Source of the DNA: Thermoleophilaceae bacterium
Lineage (GTDB): Bacteria; Actinomycetota; Thermoleophilia; Solirubrobacterales; Thermoleophilaceae
Length of the DNA: 64,000 nt
NCBI GenBank assembly: GCA_030447905.1
Contig: JAUJNZ010000002.1
Span: 230,569-294,568 of the forward strand
Direction: 5' to 3'
Shown here: one piece after another, positions 20,147 to 28,661 of the stretch
Layout: each line of letters opens with the position of its first letter
Numbering within the stretch: position 1 is the stretch's first letter
Notes under the pieces: generated by a model
Database searches by the model: none
What the model was told of the DNA's origin: nothing
Seen by the model: only the letters and a program-made list of their open reading frames with translations
Translations under genes and position numbers: made by a program

Positions 20147-21706
20147 ATGGAGGAACACGACGAGGCCGAGGCCGGGACGGTCTACCTGGTCGGCGCGGGG
20201 CCGGGCGATCCCGGCCTCATGACCCGGCGAGCGCTCGAGCTCGTGCGGGCCGCAGACTCGATCCTGTACGACCGCCTGATCCCCGCCGGGGCGCTCGGTG
20301 GTGCGCGGGACGACGCCGATCTGCGCTACGTCGGCAAGCGCCCAGGAGCGTCCTCGATCGGTCAGGAGGAGATCGGCGCCCTGCTCGTCGAGCTGGCCCG
20401 TGCCGGCCGCTCGGTCGTCCGGCTCAAGGGCGGCGACCCGTTCGTGTTCGGGCGCGGCGGCGAGGAGGCCCAGGCGCTCGTCGCGGCCGGCATCCCGTTC
20501 GAGGTCGTGCCGGGCGTGACGGCGGGTGTCGCGGCGCCGGCGTATGCCGGGGTGCCGGTTACCCACCGCGATGACGCCTCGGCGGTCGCCTTCGTGACCG
20601 GCCACGAAGACCCGGCCAAGCCCGAGAGCACGCTCGACTGGGGTGCGCTCGCGGCCTTTCCGGGCACGCTCGTACTCTTCATGGGCGTCGGCAGGCTCGC
20701 CGAGATCGCCGAGCGCCTAGTCGCCGGCGGACGCTCGCCCCGCGAGCCGGTCGCCGTGGTCGAGCGCGGGACGCTGCCCGGCCAGCGGACGGTCTCGGGG
20801 GCGCTGGCGGACATCGGCGAGCGGGTCGAGGAGGCGGGGATCCGCCCGCCCGCGATCACCGTCGTCGGGGCCGTGGCCGAGCTGCGCGGGGAGCTCGCCT
20901 GGTTCGAGCGGCGGCCGCTGTTCGGTCTCACCGTCGCGGTCACGCGCGCGCGGGCCCAGGCGAGCGGGCTGTCGGCGCGGCTGGGCGCGCTCGGGGCGGA
21001 GGTCGTCGAGGCGCCGGCGATCCGGATCGTGGCGCGCCCGCGCGACCGGGGCGAGGTCGCCGCCGCGGTCGGGCGCGTAGAGGACTACTCGCTCGTGTGC
21101 GTGACCAGCCCCAACGGCGCCGAGCTCCTGCTCGACGCGCTCGCTGGGGCCGATCGCGACGCGCGCGCCCTCGCCGGCGCGACGGTCGCGGCGATCGGTC
21201 CGGGCACGGCGCGGGCGCTGGCCGCTCGCGGCATCCGCGCCGACGTGGTCCCCGAGCGGTCGATCGCCGAGGCGCTCGTCGAGGCCTTGGCCGACGTGGC
21301 GGTCGAGGGACGGCGCGTGCTGGTCGCCCGCGCCGCCGAGGCGCGCGACGTCCTCCCCGACGCGCTGCAGGAGCGCGGGGCGGTGGTCGACGTCGTCGCC
21401 CTCTACGACACCGTCCCCGAGCCGCTCGGCGCCCCGGCACTCGACGGGCTCGCCCGCGCCGACTACGTGACCTTCACTGCGAGCTCGACCGTCGACTCGC
21501 TGCTCGACGCGCTCGCCGCGGCCGGAGCGTCGTTCCCGCCTCGCGCGCGGCTCGTGAGCATCGGCCCGGTCACGAGCGACACCGCGCGCGACCGCGGCCT
21601 CGAGGTGGCGGTCGAGGCCGAGCGCCACGACCTCGACGGGCTCGTCGAGGCCCTGGTCGCCGACGTCCGCGGCGTTGCCTTACCCGCCCGCGGCGGCGCA
21701 TCGTGA
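20147..21706 (+). CDS. cobA-hemD: uroporphyrinogen-III C-methyltransferase / uroporphyrinogen-III synthase fusion
   Basis: Bifunctional protein of 519 residues from ATG 20147. Residues about 10-255 are the SAM-dependent methyltransferase CobA (VYLVGAGPGDPGLMT, VVRLKGGDPFVFGRGGEE, EVVPGVTAGVAAPAYAG, EPVAVVERGT). Residues about 260-515 are HemD (VAVTRARAQASGLSARL, VCVTSPNGAELLL, VTFTASSTVDSL, VSIGPVTSDTARDRG). The fusion makes uroporphyrinogen III and diverts part of it to precorrin-2 for sirohaem or cobalamin. Such fusions are known in Gram-positive bacteria. Its stop overlaps the next GTG start. Confidence 0.95.
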   Translation: MEEHDEAEAGTVYLVGAGPGDPGLMTRRALELVRAADSILYDRLIPAGALGGARDDADLRYVGKRPGASSIGQEEIGALLVELARAGRSVVRLKGGDPFVFGRGGEEAQALVAAGIPFEVVPGVTAGVAAPAYAGVPVTHRDDASAVAFVTGHEDPAKPESTLDWGALAAFPGTLVLFMGVGRLAEIAERLVAGGRSPREPVAVVERGTLPGQRTVSGALADIGERVEEAGIRPPAITVVGAVAELRGELAWFERRPLFGLTVAVTRARAQASGLSARLGALGAEVVEAPAIRIVARPRDRGEVAAAVGRVEDYSLVCVTSPNGAELLLDALAGADRDARALAGATVAAIGPGTARALAARGIRADVVPERSIAEALVEALADVAVEGRRVLVARAAEARDVLPDALQERGAVVDVVALYDTVPEPLGAPALDGLARADYVTFTASSTVDSLLDALAAAGASFPPRARLVSIGPVTSDTARDRGLEVAVEAERHDLDGLVEALVADVRGVALPARGGAS

Positions 21707-22503
21707 TCATCACCCTGCTCACCGACTACGGCCACGACGACGAGTTCGTCGGCGTCTGCCATGCCGTGATCCGCGGCATCCACCCCGGCGCCGAGATCGT
21801 CGACCTGACGCACGCGATCCCCCGCCACGCCGCGCGTCAGGGGGCGGTCGTCCTGCGCGACACGCTGCCCTACCTCCCCCCGGGGGTCCACGTCGGCGTG
21901 GTCGACCCGCAGGTGGGCACCGAGCGGCGGGCGCTCGCGCTTCGCTGCGCCGACGGGCGCATCCTCGTCGGGCCCGACAACGGACTGCTGAGCCTCGCCT
22001 GGGCGAAGGCGGGCGGGGTCGTCGAGGCGGTCGACGCCAGCCGGTCCCGTCACCGGCTCGAGCCGGTCTCGGCGACCTTCCACGGCCGCGACCTGTTCGC
22101 CCCGGTCGCCGCGCACCTGGCCGCCGGGGAACCCCTGGCCGAGGCCGGCGAGCCGCTCGACCCCCGCGAGCTCTCGTCCGTCGAGCTCCCGGCCGCCCGG
22201 CGGGACGGCTCGACGCTCGTCGCCCACGCCCTGAGCATCGACCGCTTCGGCAACGTGTCGCTCAACGCGGGCGTCGACGACCTCGCCGCCCCCCGGCTCG
22301 AGATCGGGGACACGATGGAGATCGAGTCGCGCGGCGAGCGCTTCCTCGCCCGCTTAGCCGGCACCTTCGCCGACGTCGAGGCCGGCGAGCTGATCGTCTA
22401 TGAGGACGCCTACCGGTCGCTCGCCATCGCCGTCAACCTGGGCGACGCGGCGAGGACCCTCCACATCCAGCTCGACGACGAGGTGCGACTGTTGCCGCGC
22501 TGA
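21703..22503 (+). CDS. SAM hydroxide adenosyltransferase (S-adenosylmethionine hydrolase, DUF62)
   Basis: Member of the fluorinase/chlorinase-like DUF62 family, which hydrolyses SAM to adenosine and methionine. 266 residues from GTG 21703 (GTGA overlap with cobA-hemD). Markers are ITLLTDYGHDDEFVGVCHAV at the N-terminus with the Asp that holds the SAM ribose, VDLTHAIPRHAARQGAVVL, VGVVDPQVGTERRALAL, VGPDNGLLS, TFHGRDLFAPVAAHLA and a C-terminal SIDRFGNVSLN block. Its position directly after a SAM-using methyltransferase is intriguing. Confidence 0.9.
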   Translation: MIITLLTDYGHDDEFVGVCHAVIRGIHPGAEIVDLTHAIPRHAARQGAVVLRDTLPYLPPGVHVGVVDPQVGTERRALALRCADGRILVGPDNGLLSLAWAKAGGVVEAVDASRSRHRLEPVSATFHGRDLFAPVAAHLAAGEPLAEAGEPLDPRELSSVELPAARRDGSTLVAHALSIDRFGNVSLNAGVDDLAAPRLEIGDTMEIESRGERFLARLAGTFADVEAGELIVYEDAYRSLAIAVNLGDAARTLHIQLDDEVRLLPR

Positions 22504-23246
22504 GGGCGGGGGCCCGGATCGGGAGGCCCCGACTCCACCTGCGCGAGACCGACTCGACGAACGCGCGGGCCAAGGTGCTCGCGAGCGGGGGCGCGGCGCA
22601 CGGGACGCTCGTCACCGCGGGCGCCCAGACCGCGGGTCACGGGCGCCTCGGGCGCGCGTGGGTCGCGCCCGCGGGCTCGGCGGTGCTGGCCTCTGTGGTG
22701 CTGCGCGAGCTCGGAGAGGGCGCCGCACTGCTGCCCCTCGTCGCCGCGGTCGCGGCGTGTGAGGCGTGCGAGCGCTGCGCCGCCGTGGAGGCCACGATCA
22801 AGTGGCCGAACGACGTCTGGATCGACAGGCGCAAGGTGGCCGGAATCCTGCTCGAGGCTCGACCGCGGGAGGGCTGGGCCGTGCTCGGGATCGGGCTCAA
22901 CGTGACGACTCGAGCGGAGCAGCTGCCCGAGGAGCTTCGCGCGACCGCGACGTCGCTGGCCATCGCCGCCGGAGCGCAGGAGTCGACGGTACCTGCGGTC
23001 GAGGCGGTGCTGGCCGCGCTCCTCGAGGCGCTCGAGCTGGGCATGGACGACCGACCCGAGGAGGTCTTCGCCGCGTGGCGCGAGCGCGATGCCCTGTACG
23101 GGCGGTCGGTGCGCTGGGAGGGAGGCGAGGGGATCGCCGAGGGGATCGACGCCTCGGGCGCGCTACTGGTGTCTACGCCCGGCGGGAGGGTCGAGCTGCA
23201 GGCCGGAGAGGTCGCGCTCGTTCGCCCGACCTCGGAGGAGCATTGA
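22500..23246 (+). CDS. birA: biotin-[acetyl-CoA-carboxylase] ligase
   Basis: Attaches biotin to carboxyl-carrier proteins via biotinyl-AMP. It shows LRETDSTNARAKVLA at the start, TAGAQTAGHGRLGRAWVAPA (GRGRxxR-like adenylate loop), IKWPNDVWIDRRKVAGILLE and VLGIGLNV. It is a class I enzyme without an N-terminal DNA-binding domain. The conserved ETDSTN lies upstream of the first GTG (22575), so translation must start earlier; the only plausible codon is CTG 22500, overlapping the previous stop. That gives 248 residues. Confidence 0.88.
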   Translation: MRAGARIGRPRLHLRETDSTNARAKVLASGGAAHGTLVTAGAQTAGHGRLGRAWVAPAGSAVLASVVLRELGEGAALLPLVAAVAACEACERCAAVEATIKWPNDVWIDRRKVAGILLEARPREGWAVLGIGLNVTTRAEQLPEELRATATSLAIAAGAQESTVPAVEAVLAALLEALELGMDDRPEEVFAAWRERDALYGRSVRWEGGEGIAEGIDASGALLVSTPGGRVELQAGEVALVRPTSEEH

Positions 23247-23264
23247 GCATGCGCGAGGGTGCTC

Positions 23265-23915
23265 CTACCGCACGACCTTGATGTTGAAGTCGGCGGTACC
23301 CAGCGCACCCATCAGGCGCAGCCAGAGCAGCAGGTAGCCCTCGGTGCCGCGGGCGGCGGAGATGTCGCCGAGGTCGACGACCGATTCGTCCGGCCAGCCG
23401 AAGCCGCGCAGCAGCTCGCGGACCTGATCCTTGGCGTGGTCGTCGTCCCCGCAGACGAAGACGTCGCTGTTGCCGCCGGCCCGCGACGGGTCGACCATCA
23501 CAAGACGGTTGATGGTATTGAGCGCCTTGACCACCCTTGTCTCGGGGAAGGCGCGCTGGATCTGCTCGCCGAGGCTGTCGGTGACCGAGACCGTCAGCGA
23601 CGGCGGCATACCCTGGGAGAAGTCGAGCGGGTTTGCGACGTCCACGAGCACCTTGCCCGCGAGGTTCTCCGCCCCGGCGGCACTCAGGGCATCGAGCGAG
23701 GCGGCTCCGGCCGTGCAGTTGAAGACCAGCTCGGCCTCGGCCGCGGCCTCCCTGAAGGTCCCGTGCGAGGCCCGCCCGACCGATTCAGCGGCCCAGCGGG
23801 TCGCGACCTCGTTGTCGCGGGACCGCGAGCCCATCGCGACCTCGTGGCCGAGGCGCGCGAGCGCGTCGGCGAGCGTCCGGCCGACCATTCCCGTTCCCAG
23901 CACCGCGACCTTCAT
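23265..23915 (-). CDS. NAD(P)-binding F420 oxidoreductase-like protein (Fno family)
   Basis: 216-residue Rossmann protein. The N-terminal VAVLGTGMVGRTLADALARL is followed by VAMGSRSRDNE, the phosphate-binding region that suits NADP. Further markers are LVDVANPLDFSQGMPPSL and VVKALNTINRLVMVDP, as in NADPH:F420 oxidoreductases and relatives. The C-terminus (LLLWLRLMGALGTADFNIKV) is typical for the small actinobacterial members, which may use F420 or act as other dinucleotide-dependent reductases. It is convergent with birA and marks the end of the core block. Confidence 0.8.
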   Translation of the reverse strand: MKVAVLGTGMVGRTLADALARLGHEVAMGSRSRDNEVATRWAAESVGRASHGTFREAAAEAELVFNCTAGAASLDALSAAGAENLAGKVLVDVANPLDFSQGMPPSLTVSVTDSLGEQIQRAFPETRVVKALNTINRLVMVDPSRAGGNSDVFVCGDDDHAKDQVRELLRGFGWPDESVVDLGDISAARGTEGYLLLWLRLMGALGTADFNIKVVR

Positions 23916-24287
23916 GGTTGCTTGTCCTTTGCTCTCCCGGAACGGCGCCGCGAACTCTATTCCCCGCGCGAGGGCAGGCGGCCGCTCGTGGGGGCTCGGG
24001 GGTGAGGCACACTCGATGTTGGCCGGGACGTGCCGCGAGGGGCCCCCGCAAGGAACAGAAGTGCCTGTCGACCATCAGCGACCGCGTCCCGCGCGCCGGA
24101 TTCGCCTTCAGGCCACGACTTGCCCCGTGGGCCGGGACGGGCTGCGCTGTCCCGCTTTCACGCGGAAGGGGGAGCGGCGGCAACCACAGAAGTGACGCTC
24201 GGTCGGTATCCGAAGCGACGAGCGCACGGACGCCGTACCGGGCGGAGGCGGGCGACATCTCGACGGCGTCTAAGGCATGCCGCCTCG
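23916..24287. other. non-coding stretch at the left edge of the accessory region
   Basis: 372 bases between the F420-reductase-like gene and the protease gene. I find no open frame with protein-like content, no tRNA-like fold and no convincing terminator. It marks the change from tightly packed core genes to the looser accessory region. Confidence 0.5.
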
Positions 24288-25094
24288 TCAACCGTCTTGC
24301 CCGCGTACTTGCTCGACCGCTTCCCGCTGGCGCTCGGCGTAGCCGACGGAGTCGAACGGGGGCAGTAGCTCGTCGAACCAGTCTCGAAGCGGGTCGAGCA
24401 TGACCGCCAAGCCGTAACTGATGATTCGCTGGTACTGAGTGCGGACGGTGCCGCGCTCCTCCGAGACCTCCTCGTGGGCATCCAGGGTGGTGGAGCTGTC
24501 GAAGTTCTCTGCAGCTAAGGCGGTGACCATTTGAGGGGCGCCAGGGCGGAAAAGCGGCCCGCCGCTGAGACCGGCCGGGGAAGGGATACTCATTTCGCCG
24601 GCTAGGTACTCGTACCCAGCGTGGCTTCGGTACTGGAAGAAGCGCTGGTAGTGACCCGTGAACAGACGTGCGGTCGGCACGCGCGCGTCTTGACCGAGCA
24701 CGTTCTCGGGATACCCGAAAGCGTGGAACTCCTCTCCGAGCGAGAAGTTCCCAACTGACCCCCAGAAGGGCTCGGTCGGCGCCGCCTCGTCTGCGGCCCA
24801 CAAGATGGCCAGATCCGCAGTGTCATGCCTAACTACCTTGACTACAGGCTTCAGGGGATGGCGAATCGCTGTCCACTTGTGTTCGTCTCCCTCTCGGACG
24901 TACTCGATCGGACCGTTTCCCGGGACCCAGACTGCAATCTGGCCTGTCGGTAGATCGCCTACGCAGTGGGCCGCCGTGACAAAGGCGTGGGCGTCCCGGA
25001 ACGCGAAGCATGAACCCAAGAAGCTCTCCATCAAACCCCGGGAACTCGTTCGGATGAGGAGGCCCGTCGCCGTGATCGGACTGAATGACCGCAT
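24288..25094 (-). CDS. trypsin-like serine protease
   Basis: Chymotrypsin-fold protease of 268 residues with an intact catalytic triad: His43 in FVTAAHCVGDL, Asp94 in HDTADLAIL and Ser177 in PAGLSGGPLF. The start is taken as ATG 25094; the frame is open further up but has no recognisable content. There is no clear signal peptide, so it may be cytoplasmic, as are many defence-linked trypsin-like proteases. It lies first in the accessory block, beside nuclease genes. The family call is firm; the role in the island is inference. Confidence 0.8.
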   Translation of the reverse strand: MRSFSPITATGLLIRTSSRGLMESFLGSCFAFRDAHAFVTAAHCVGDLPTGQIAVWVPGNGPIEYVREGDEHKWTAIRHPLKPVVKVVRHDTADLAILWAADEAAPTEPFWGSVGNFSLGEEFHAFGYPENVLGQDARVPTARLFTGHYQRFFQYRSHAGYEYLAGEMSIPSPAGLSGGPLFRPGAPQMVTALAAENFDSSTTLDAHEEVSEERGTVRTQYQRIISYGLAVMLDPLRDWFDELLPPFDSVGYAERQREAVEQVRGQDG

Positions 25095-25611
25095 GAAGCG
25101 AGAGCCTATGGCCGTATCGGCCGCGTCGTCGACTTGACTGGTCCCGCTCAACACGGCGACGCCAGTACTCGGCGCTTCACAGCCACCCTCGAGGTGCCGT
25201 TCCTCGCGACCGCCCAGCAGGGGCGCGAGCGACGGTGGCCGCGGTACGGCGAAGCGCGGCTCGCGCCGCTGCGCTCGACCAGCGTCGTCCGCGGGTCGGT
25301 CCGTTGATGACGCAAAGGGCGGACCGATCGGCAGCTCAAGCCGCCCATTGAGCAACGGCTGTAGGTGCCCGCGCCCGCTCGTCCACTCCGACTTCGCGGT
25401 GTCGCCCGCCCTTCCGCATCGAACAAGCCGTGCCTGCTGCATAGCCATTCCGGCCACCGAGTGGGCCCGGCTCGCTGCGCATTGTGCTGCGGACCTCTTG
25501 GGTGCCCTGGCTGCGCCTGGACGATCTGGACGACCTCGCCGCGGGTTTGTGGTTCTCCCGCAGGATGCGCGCACCATCTGGGCGCGGCGTGCTCTCCATA
25601 CGATAAGTGCG
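25095..25611. other. gene-free stretch between divergent protease and nuclease genes
   Basis: 517 bases upstream of both the protease (minus) and the Mrr-like gene (plus). Open frames cross it on both strands but show no conserved motifs and probably are chance frames in high-GC DNA. It should hold the promoters of both genes; I cannot point to specific boxes. Confidence 0.45.
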
Positions 25612-26321
25612 ATGGCCGGCGAGCGCGACTGGAAGCAATACGAGAACCAGATCTACGAACGTCTGAAGGAGATGGCCGGTGAGGACGCCGCGGTCGAGCC
25701 CGACGCGTCCCTGCCCGGTCGGTTCAGCCGAGTCGACCGGCAGGTCGACGTCCATGTCCGGGGAAGCTTCGCCGGCGCCATTGCGAGCGGCACCATGGCG
25801 GTGGACTGCAAGTGCTTCACGCGCAAGGTCAACGTCAAGGACGTCGAGGCCTTCATGGGCTCGTCGACGACGTCGGCACGGACTTCGGGCTCCTGGTGAC
25901 CACCGAGGGCTTCAGCCAGGCAGCCAAGAACCGTGCCGAAGCGCGCGGGATGAGGATCGACATCGTCCCTTACGACGAGCTCTCAGACTGGGAGCCGCCG
26001 TTCCGGTTCTGCGACGTCTGCACGGACTGGGACTCCGATCGTGCACCCGGCGGCGTGTACATCGATCGCTTCGTGGGTGGGCACGAGCCGCCCGGAGTGG
26101 AGCTCGTCGTGGGAGCGGGTGCCTGTGACCGCTGCCAGACGCTCTACATGGAGTGCAACTGCGGCACCGTGAACCATGTGGTCGAGTTTCAGCACGGCGA
26201 GTGGCTCGAGTGCGAGGGCGGATGCGGCGTGGAGTGGAAGGCGGAAGTCGAGGTCGACCGCAAGGGCGTGCCGGTCACGATCAACCCACACGAGCAGGTC
26301 GAGTTCCGGCGCGGTTCCTGA
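25612..26321 (+). pseudogene. Mrr-like restriction endonuclease with C-terminal zinc-ribbon region (frameshifted)
   Basis: Frame one (from ATG 25612) gives QYENQIYERLKEM, RQVDVHVR with Asp46 and MAVDCKCFTRKVNVKDVEAF with Asp65-x-Lys67, a PD-(D/E)XK nuclease core like the Mrr catalytic domain. At about 25860 the conserved continuation (VDDVGTDFGLLVTTEGFSQ, AAKNRAEARGMRIDIVPYDE) moves to the next frame; adding one G in the GGG run after the Phe-Met codons restores it. The second half has CDVC, CDRC, CNC and CEGGC pairs suggesting zinc binding. Restored, the protein is about 236 residues. It may be a true frameshift or a base-calling error, since the motifs are intact. Confidence 0.75.
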
Positions 26322-26758
26322 CCCGGGCCAACGGATTATGGCCGGGCGGCTTCGGCCAGCTCCGAGTCGGATCGTGGCAGAGAGATACGCGGGCGCGTAC
26401 TAGCGCAGGCCGCTTGTCGCGACCGTCCGGCTGCACGACCTATCGCACTACGCGCCGGACGGATCAGCCGTCGGGCTCGGCACTACTGCCTCGCGCGAGA
26501 AGTGGCAGCGAGCCCGCCGGACGCCCTGCCCGCCGAGGGATCGCTCTGTGGGACGGGACGCCGCAGTCGGGACGAATGTCGTCCGCATCGAAGGACAACG
26601 CCCTCTGGTCGGCAGACTCCGCAGTGCCAATCCGAATGCTCATTGCGCTTGCAGGAACCTGCCCTGCGAGCCGCTTCGCGTCAGCGGAGCGCCGGGGCGA
26701 TGAGTCCGCCCCGCTCGAACGGTCAAGAGCAGTGTCACTTCGAAACAGGAGGCTCTCA
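26322..26758. other. gene-free stretch before the dihydrofolate-reductase-like gene
   Basis: 437 bases with no frame that looks like protein on either strand. It must contain the promoter of the downstream gene. A purine-rich AGGAGG just before ATG 26759 (around 26748) is a clear ribosome binding site. Confidence 0.45.
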
Positions 26759-27376
26759 ATGCAGACCGCCAACCCAGACACCACCTGTCACATGTCGATC
26801 TCGCTCGACGGTTTCGTCGCCGGGCCGGATCAGAGCCGGGAGAATCCGCTGGGAAAGCGCGGCAGGGAGGTCCATAGCTGGCACCTCGGCGACGAGCGCG
26901 CCAACGAGGCGGATGAGATCGCGGCCGGCTGGCTCATGCGCCCGCGAGGCGCCTACCTCATGGGCCGCAACATGTTCGGGCCGATCCGCGGGGCGTGGGA
27001 GGAGGACTGGCGCGGCTGGTGGGGGCCCGAGCCGCCGTACCACGCACCGGTGTTCGTGCTGACCCATCACGCCCGCGAGCCGATCAAGATGGAGGGCGGG
27101 ACGACCTTCCACTTCGTCACCGACGGCTTCGACGCCGCCTACGCACAGGCGCGTGAGACGGCCGGCGACGACGGCGTAGACATCGCGGGCGGCGCCTCCA
27201 CCGTTCGGCAGGCGCTCGTCGCAGGGGTCGTCGACGAGCTCACGCTCGACATCGCCCCAGTCCTGCTCGGGTCCGGCGAGCGGATCTTCGACGGCGTCGA
27301 TTCTCTCGGGATGGAGCCCATCGACGTACTGCATTCGCCGCTGGCCACGCACATCCGCTACCTCCGAGCAAGCTGA
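26759..27376 (+). CDS. dihydrofolate reductase family protein (RibD C-terminal-like)
   Basis: 205-residue intact protein of the DHFR/RibD-C family, NADPH-dependent reductases of mixed function. Visible markers are MSISLDGFVAGPDQSRENPL at the N-terminus, AYLMGRNMFGPIRGAW in the middle, VFVLTHHAREPI and a C-terminal VDIAGGASTVRQALVAGVVD and DELTLDIAPVLLGSGERIF. The start is ATG 26759 with an AGGAGG about 7 bases upstream. Common in actinobacteria as a lone gene, and not obviously linked to the nucleases around it. Confidence 0.85.
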   Translation: MQTANPDTTCHMSISLDGFVAGPDQSRENPLGKRGREVHSWHLGDERANEADEIAAGWLMRPRGAYLMGRNMFGPIRGAWEEDWRGWWGPEPPYHAPVFVLTHHAREPIKMEGGTTFHFVTDGFDAAYAQARETAGDDGVDIAGGASTVRQALVAGVVDELTLDIAPVLLGSGERIFDGVDSLGMEPIDVLHSPLATHIRYLRAS

Positions 27377-27685
27377 AGGCCGACTCTCGGTACGTCTACC
27401 AGTCACCGCTCCGAGTCTCTCGATGCGGACGGCCAGCGACCTACTTCGGGCGTGCCGCAGGGGAAGGTTCACCGGGACTGTGTGTCGCAGGGGCATCGGC
27501 TTGTGGGACGGCGGTTGTGGCCCGCCCCCCTCCCATCAGGGGGCGCCCACTGCTCCAACCACGCGGAAGCCTTGGCGATCGAAACCACCCTCAGACGCGC
27601 CTGCTGATCGTCAGGCCGCCTGCTGACTGCTCGCGCTCCTCCTCTGCGATCTGTTTGCTGGGTTGGGCTCGACACCCAACGACGT
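27377..27685. other. gene-free stretch before the HNH-like gene
   Basis: 309 bases without a supported gene. I looked here for an inverted repeat like the one bounding the second HNH-like gene at 50.2 kb and did not see one. Confidence 0.4.
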
Positions 27686-28529
27686 ATGGTCCGACTCGTG
27701 GACCCGTGCCTCTTCTGCCGACAGGTGCGCAAGCTCTCGAAGGAGCATCTTTGGCCTATGTGGGCGCGTCAGACGTTCACCGAAAGCGAGCGATCGGAGC
27801 TGATTCCTCATTCGGTCGAAACACAAGGCGGCGTTCTCGTTGAGACCTGGGACGCGCCGGTCTTCAGCGCAACCGAAAAAGTGGTCTGTGAGGAATGCAA
27901 CAACGGCTGGATGGGCGCCCTGGAGCAGCGAGCGAAGGATCACGCCGAGCCCATGCTGCTCGGGGAACCGCAGACCCTTAATCGAGAGGCGAAGGTAAGC
28001 CTCTCGATGTGGGCGTATCTGAAGATGCTCCTTGTCCAGCAAGTGGACGAGCCCGTCCTTCCCAGGGAGAGCTACGAGACGTTCTACGCAATTCAAGGCG
28101 AGGATCTACTCCCGCTCAACACGAGCGTTTTCATTGCTCATCACGTCGGCGCGCCAGGGCCAGTACCAGCACCGTCTGCTCGCGCCACGCGGCACAGATA
28201 CTCCAGAGTTCTTTATCGGCACCTTTACGGTGCGTCAGCTCGTCATTCAGATCGCAAAGAACTTCACGGCGCACGAGCCCGCGCTCTTTGAGCGGGATCC
28301 TCGGGTCGAAGGGTGCGACGACCTAATCTGGCCGGCAACAGACGACGTCGTGAGCTGGCCTCGCGATCGAGGCCTAGACGATGGGGCGCTTTCCGTGTTT
28401 ACCGGCCCACAGCCGAGCCGAAGGCGCAGATGGACGGCGCAGCGGACGGTCAATGCACACAAACGTGCCAAGAGTCGCGCGCGTCGCAAAGCCGCGCGCC
28501 AGCAGAGGAGCCAACGTCGGCGACCCTGA
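27686..28529 (+). pseudogene. HNH-like CxxC protein, copy 1 (frameshifted)
   Basis: The N-terminus has CLFCRQVRKLSKEHLWPMW and then VCEECNNGWMGALEQRAKDH, matching the HNH-like protein at 50187-50990 (CVFCGGKDLTKEHVWPAW, VCATCNHGWMNDLENQAK). The two CxxC pairs and the Glu-His of KEH suggest a treble-clef HNH nuclease fold. After about 28150 the similarity moves to another frame (RQGQYQHRLLAPRGTDTP, FTVRQLVIQIAKNF), so a frameshift in the GGCGCGCC run separates the halves; restoring one CG unit would join them. Start ATG 27686 or GTG 27698. The C-terminus is strongly basic. Restored length is about 280 residues. Confidence 0.7.
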
Positions 28530-28661
28530 CATCAAGGTCATGCGGCGATCTTGTCATCACCGCGGATGACACCCACTGGCGAGACGGGCCACCGGCTTTC
28601 GCTTGTCATGACACGGAGTTGTCTGCACGACTGCTGCTTTGCGCGACAGGCAGCTGGCCCG

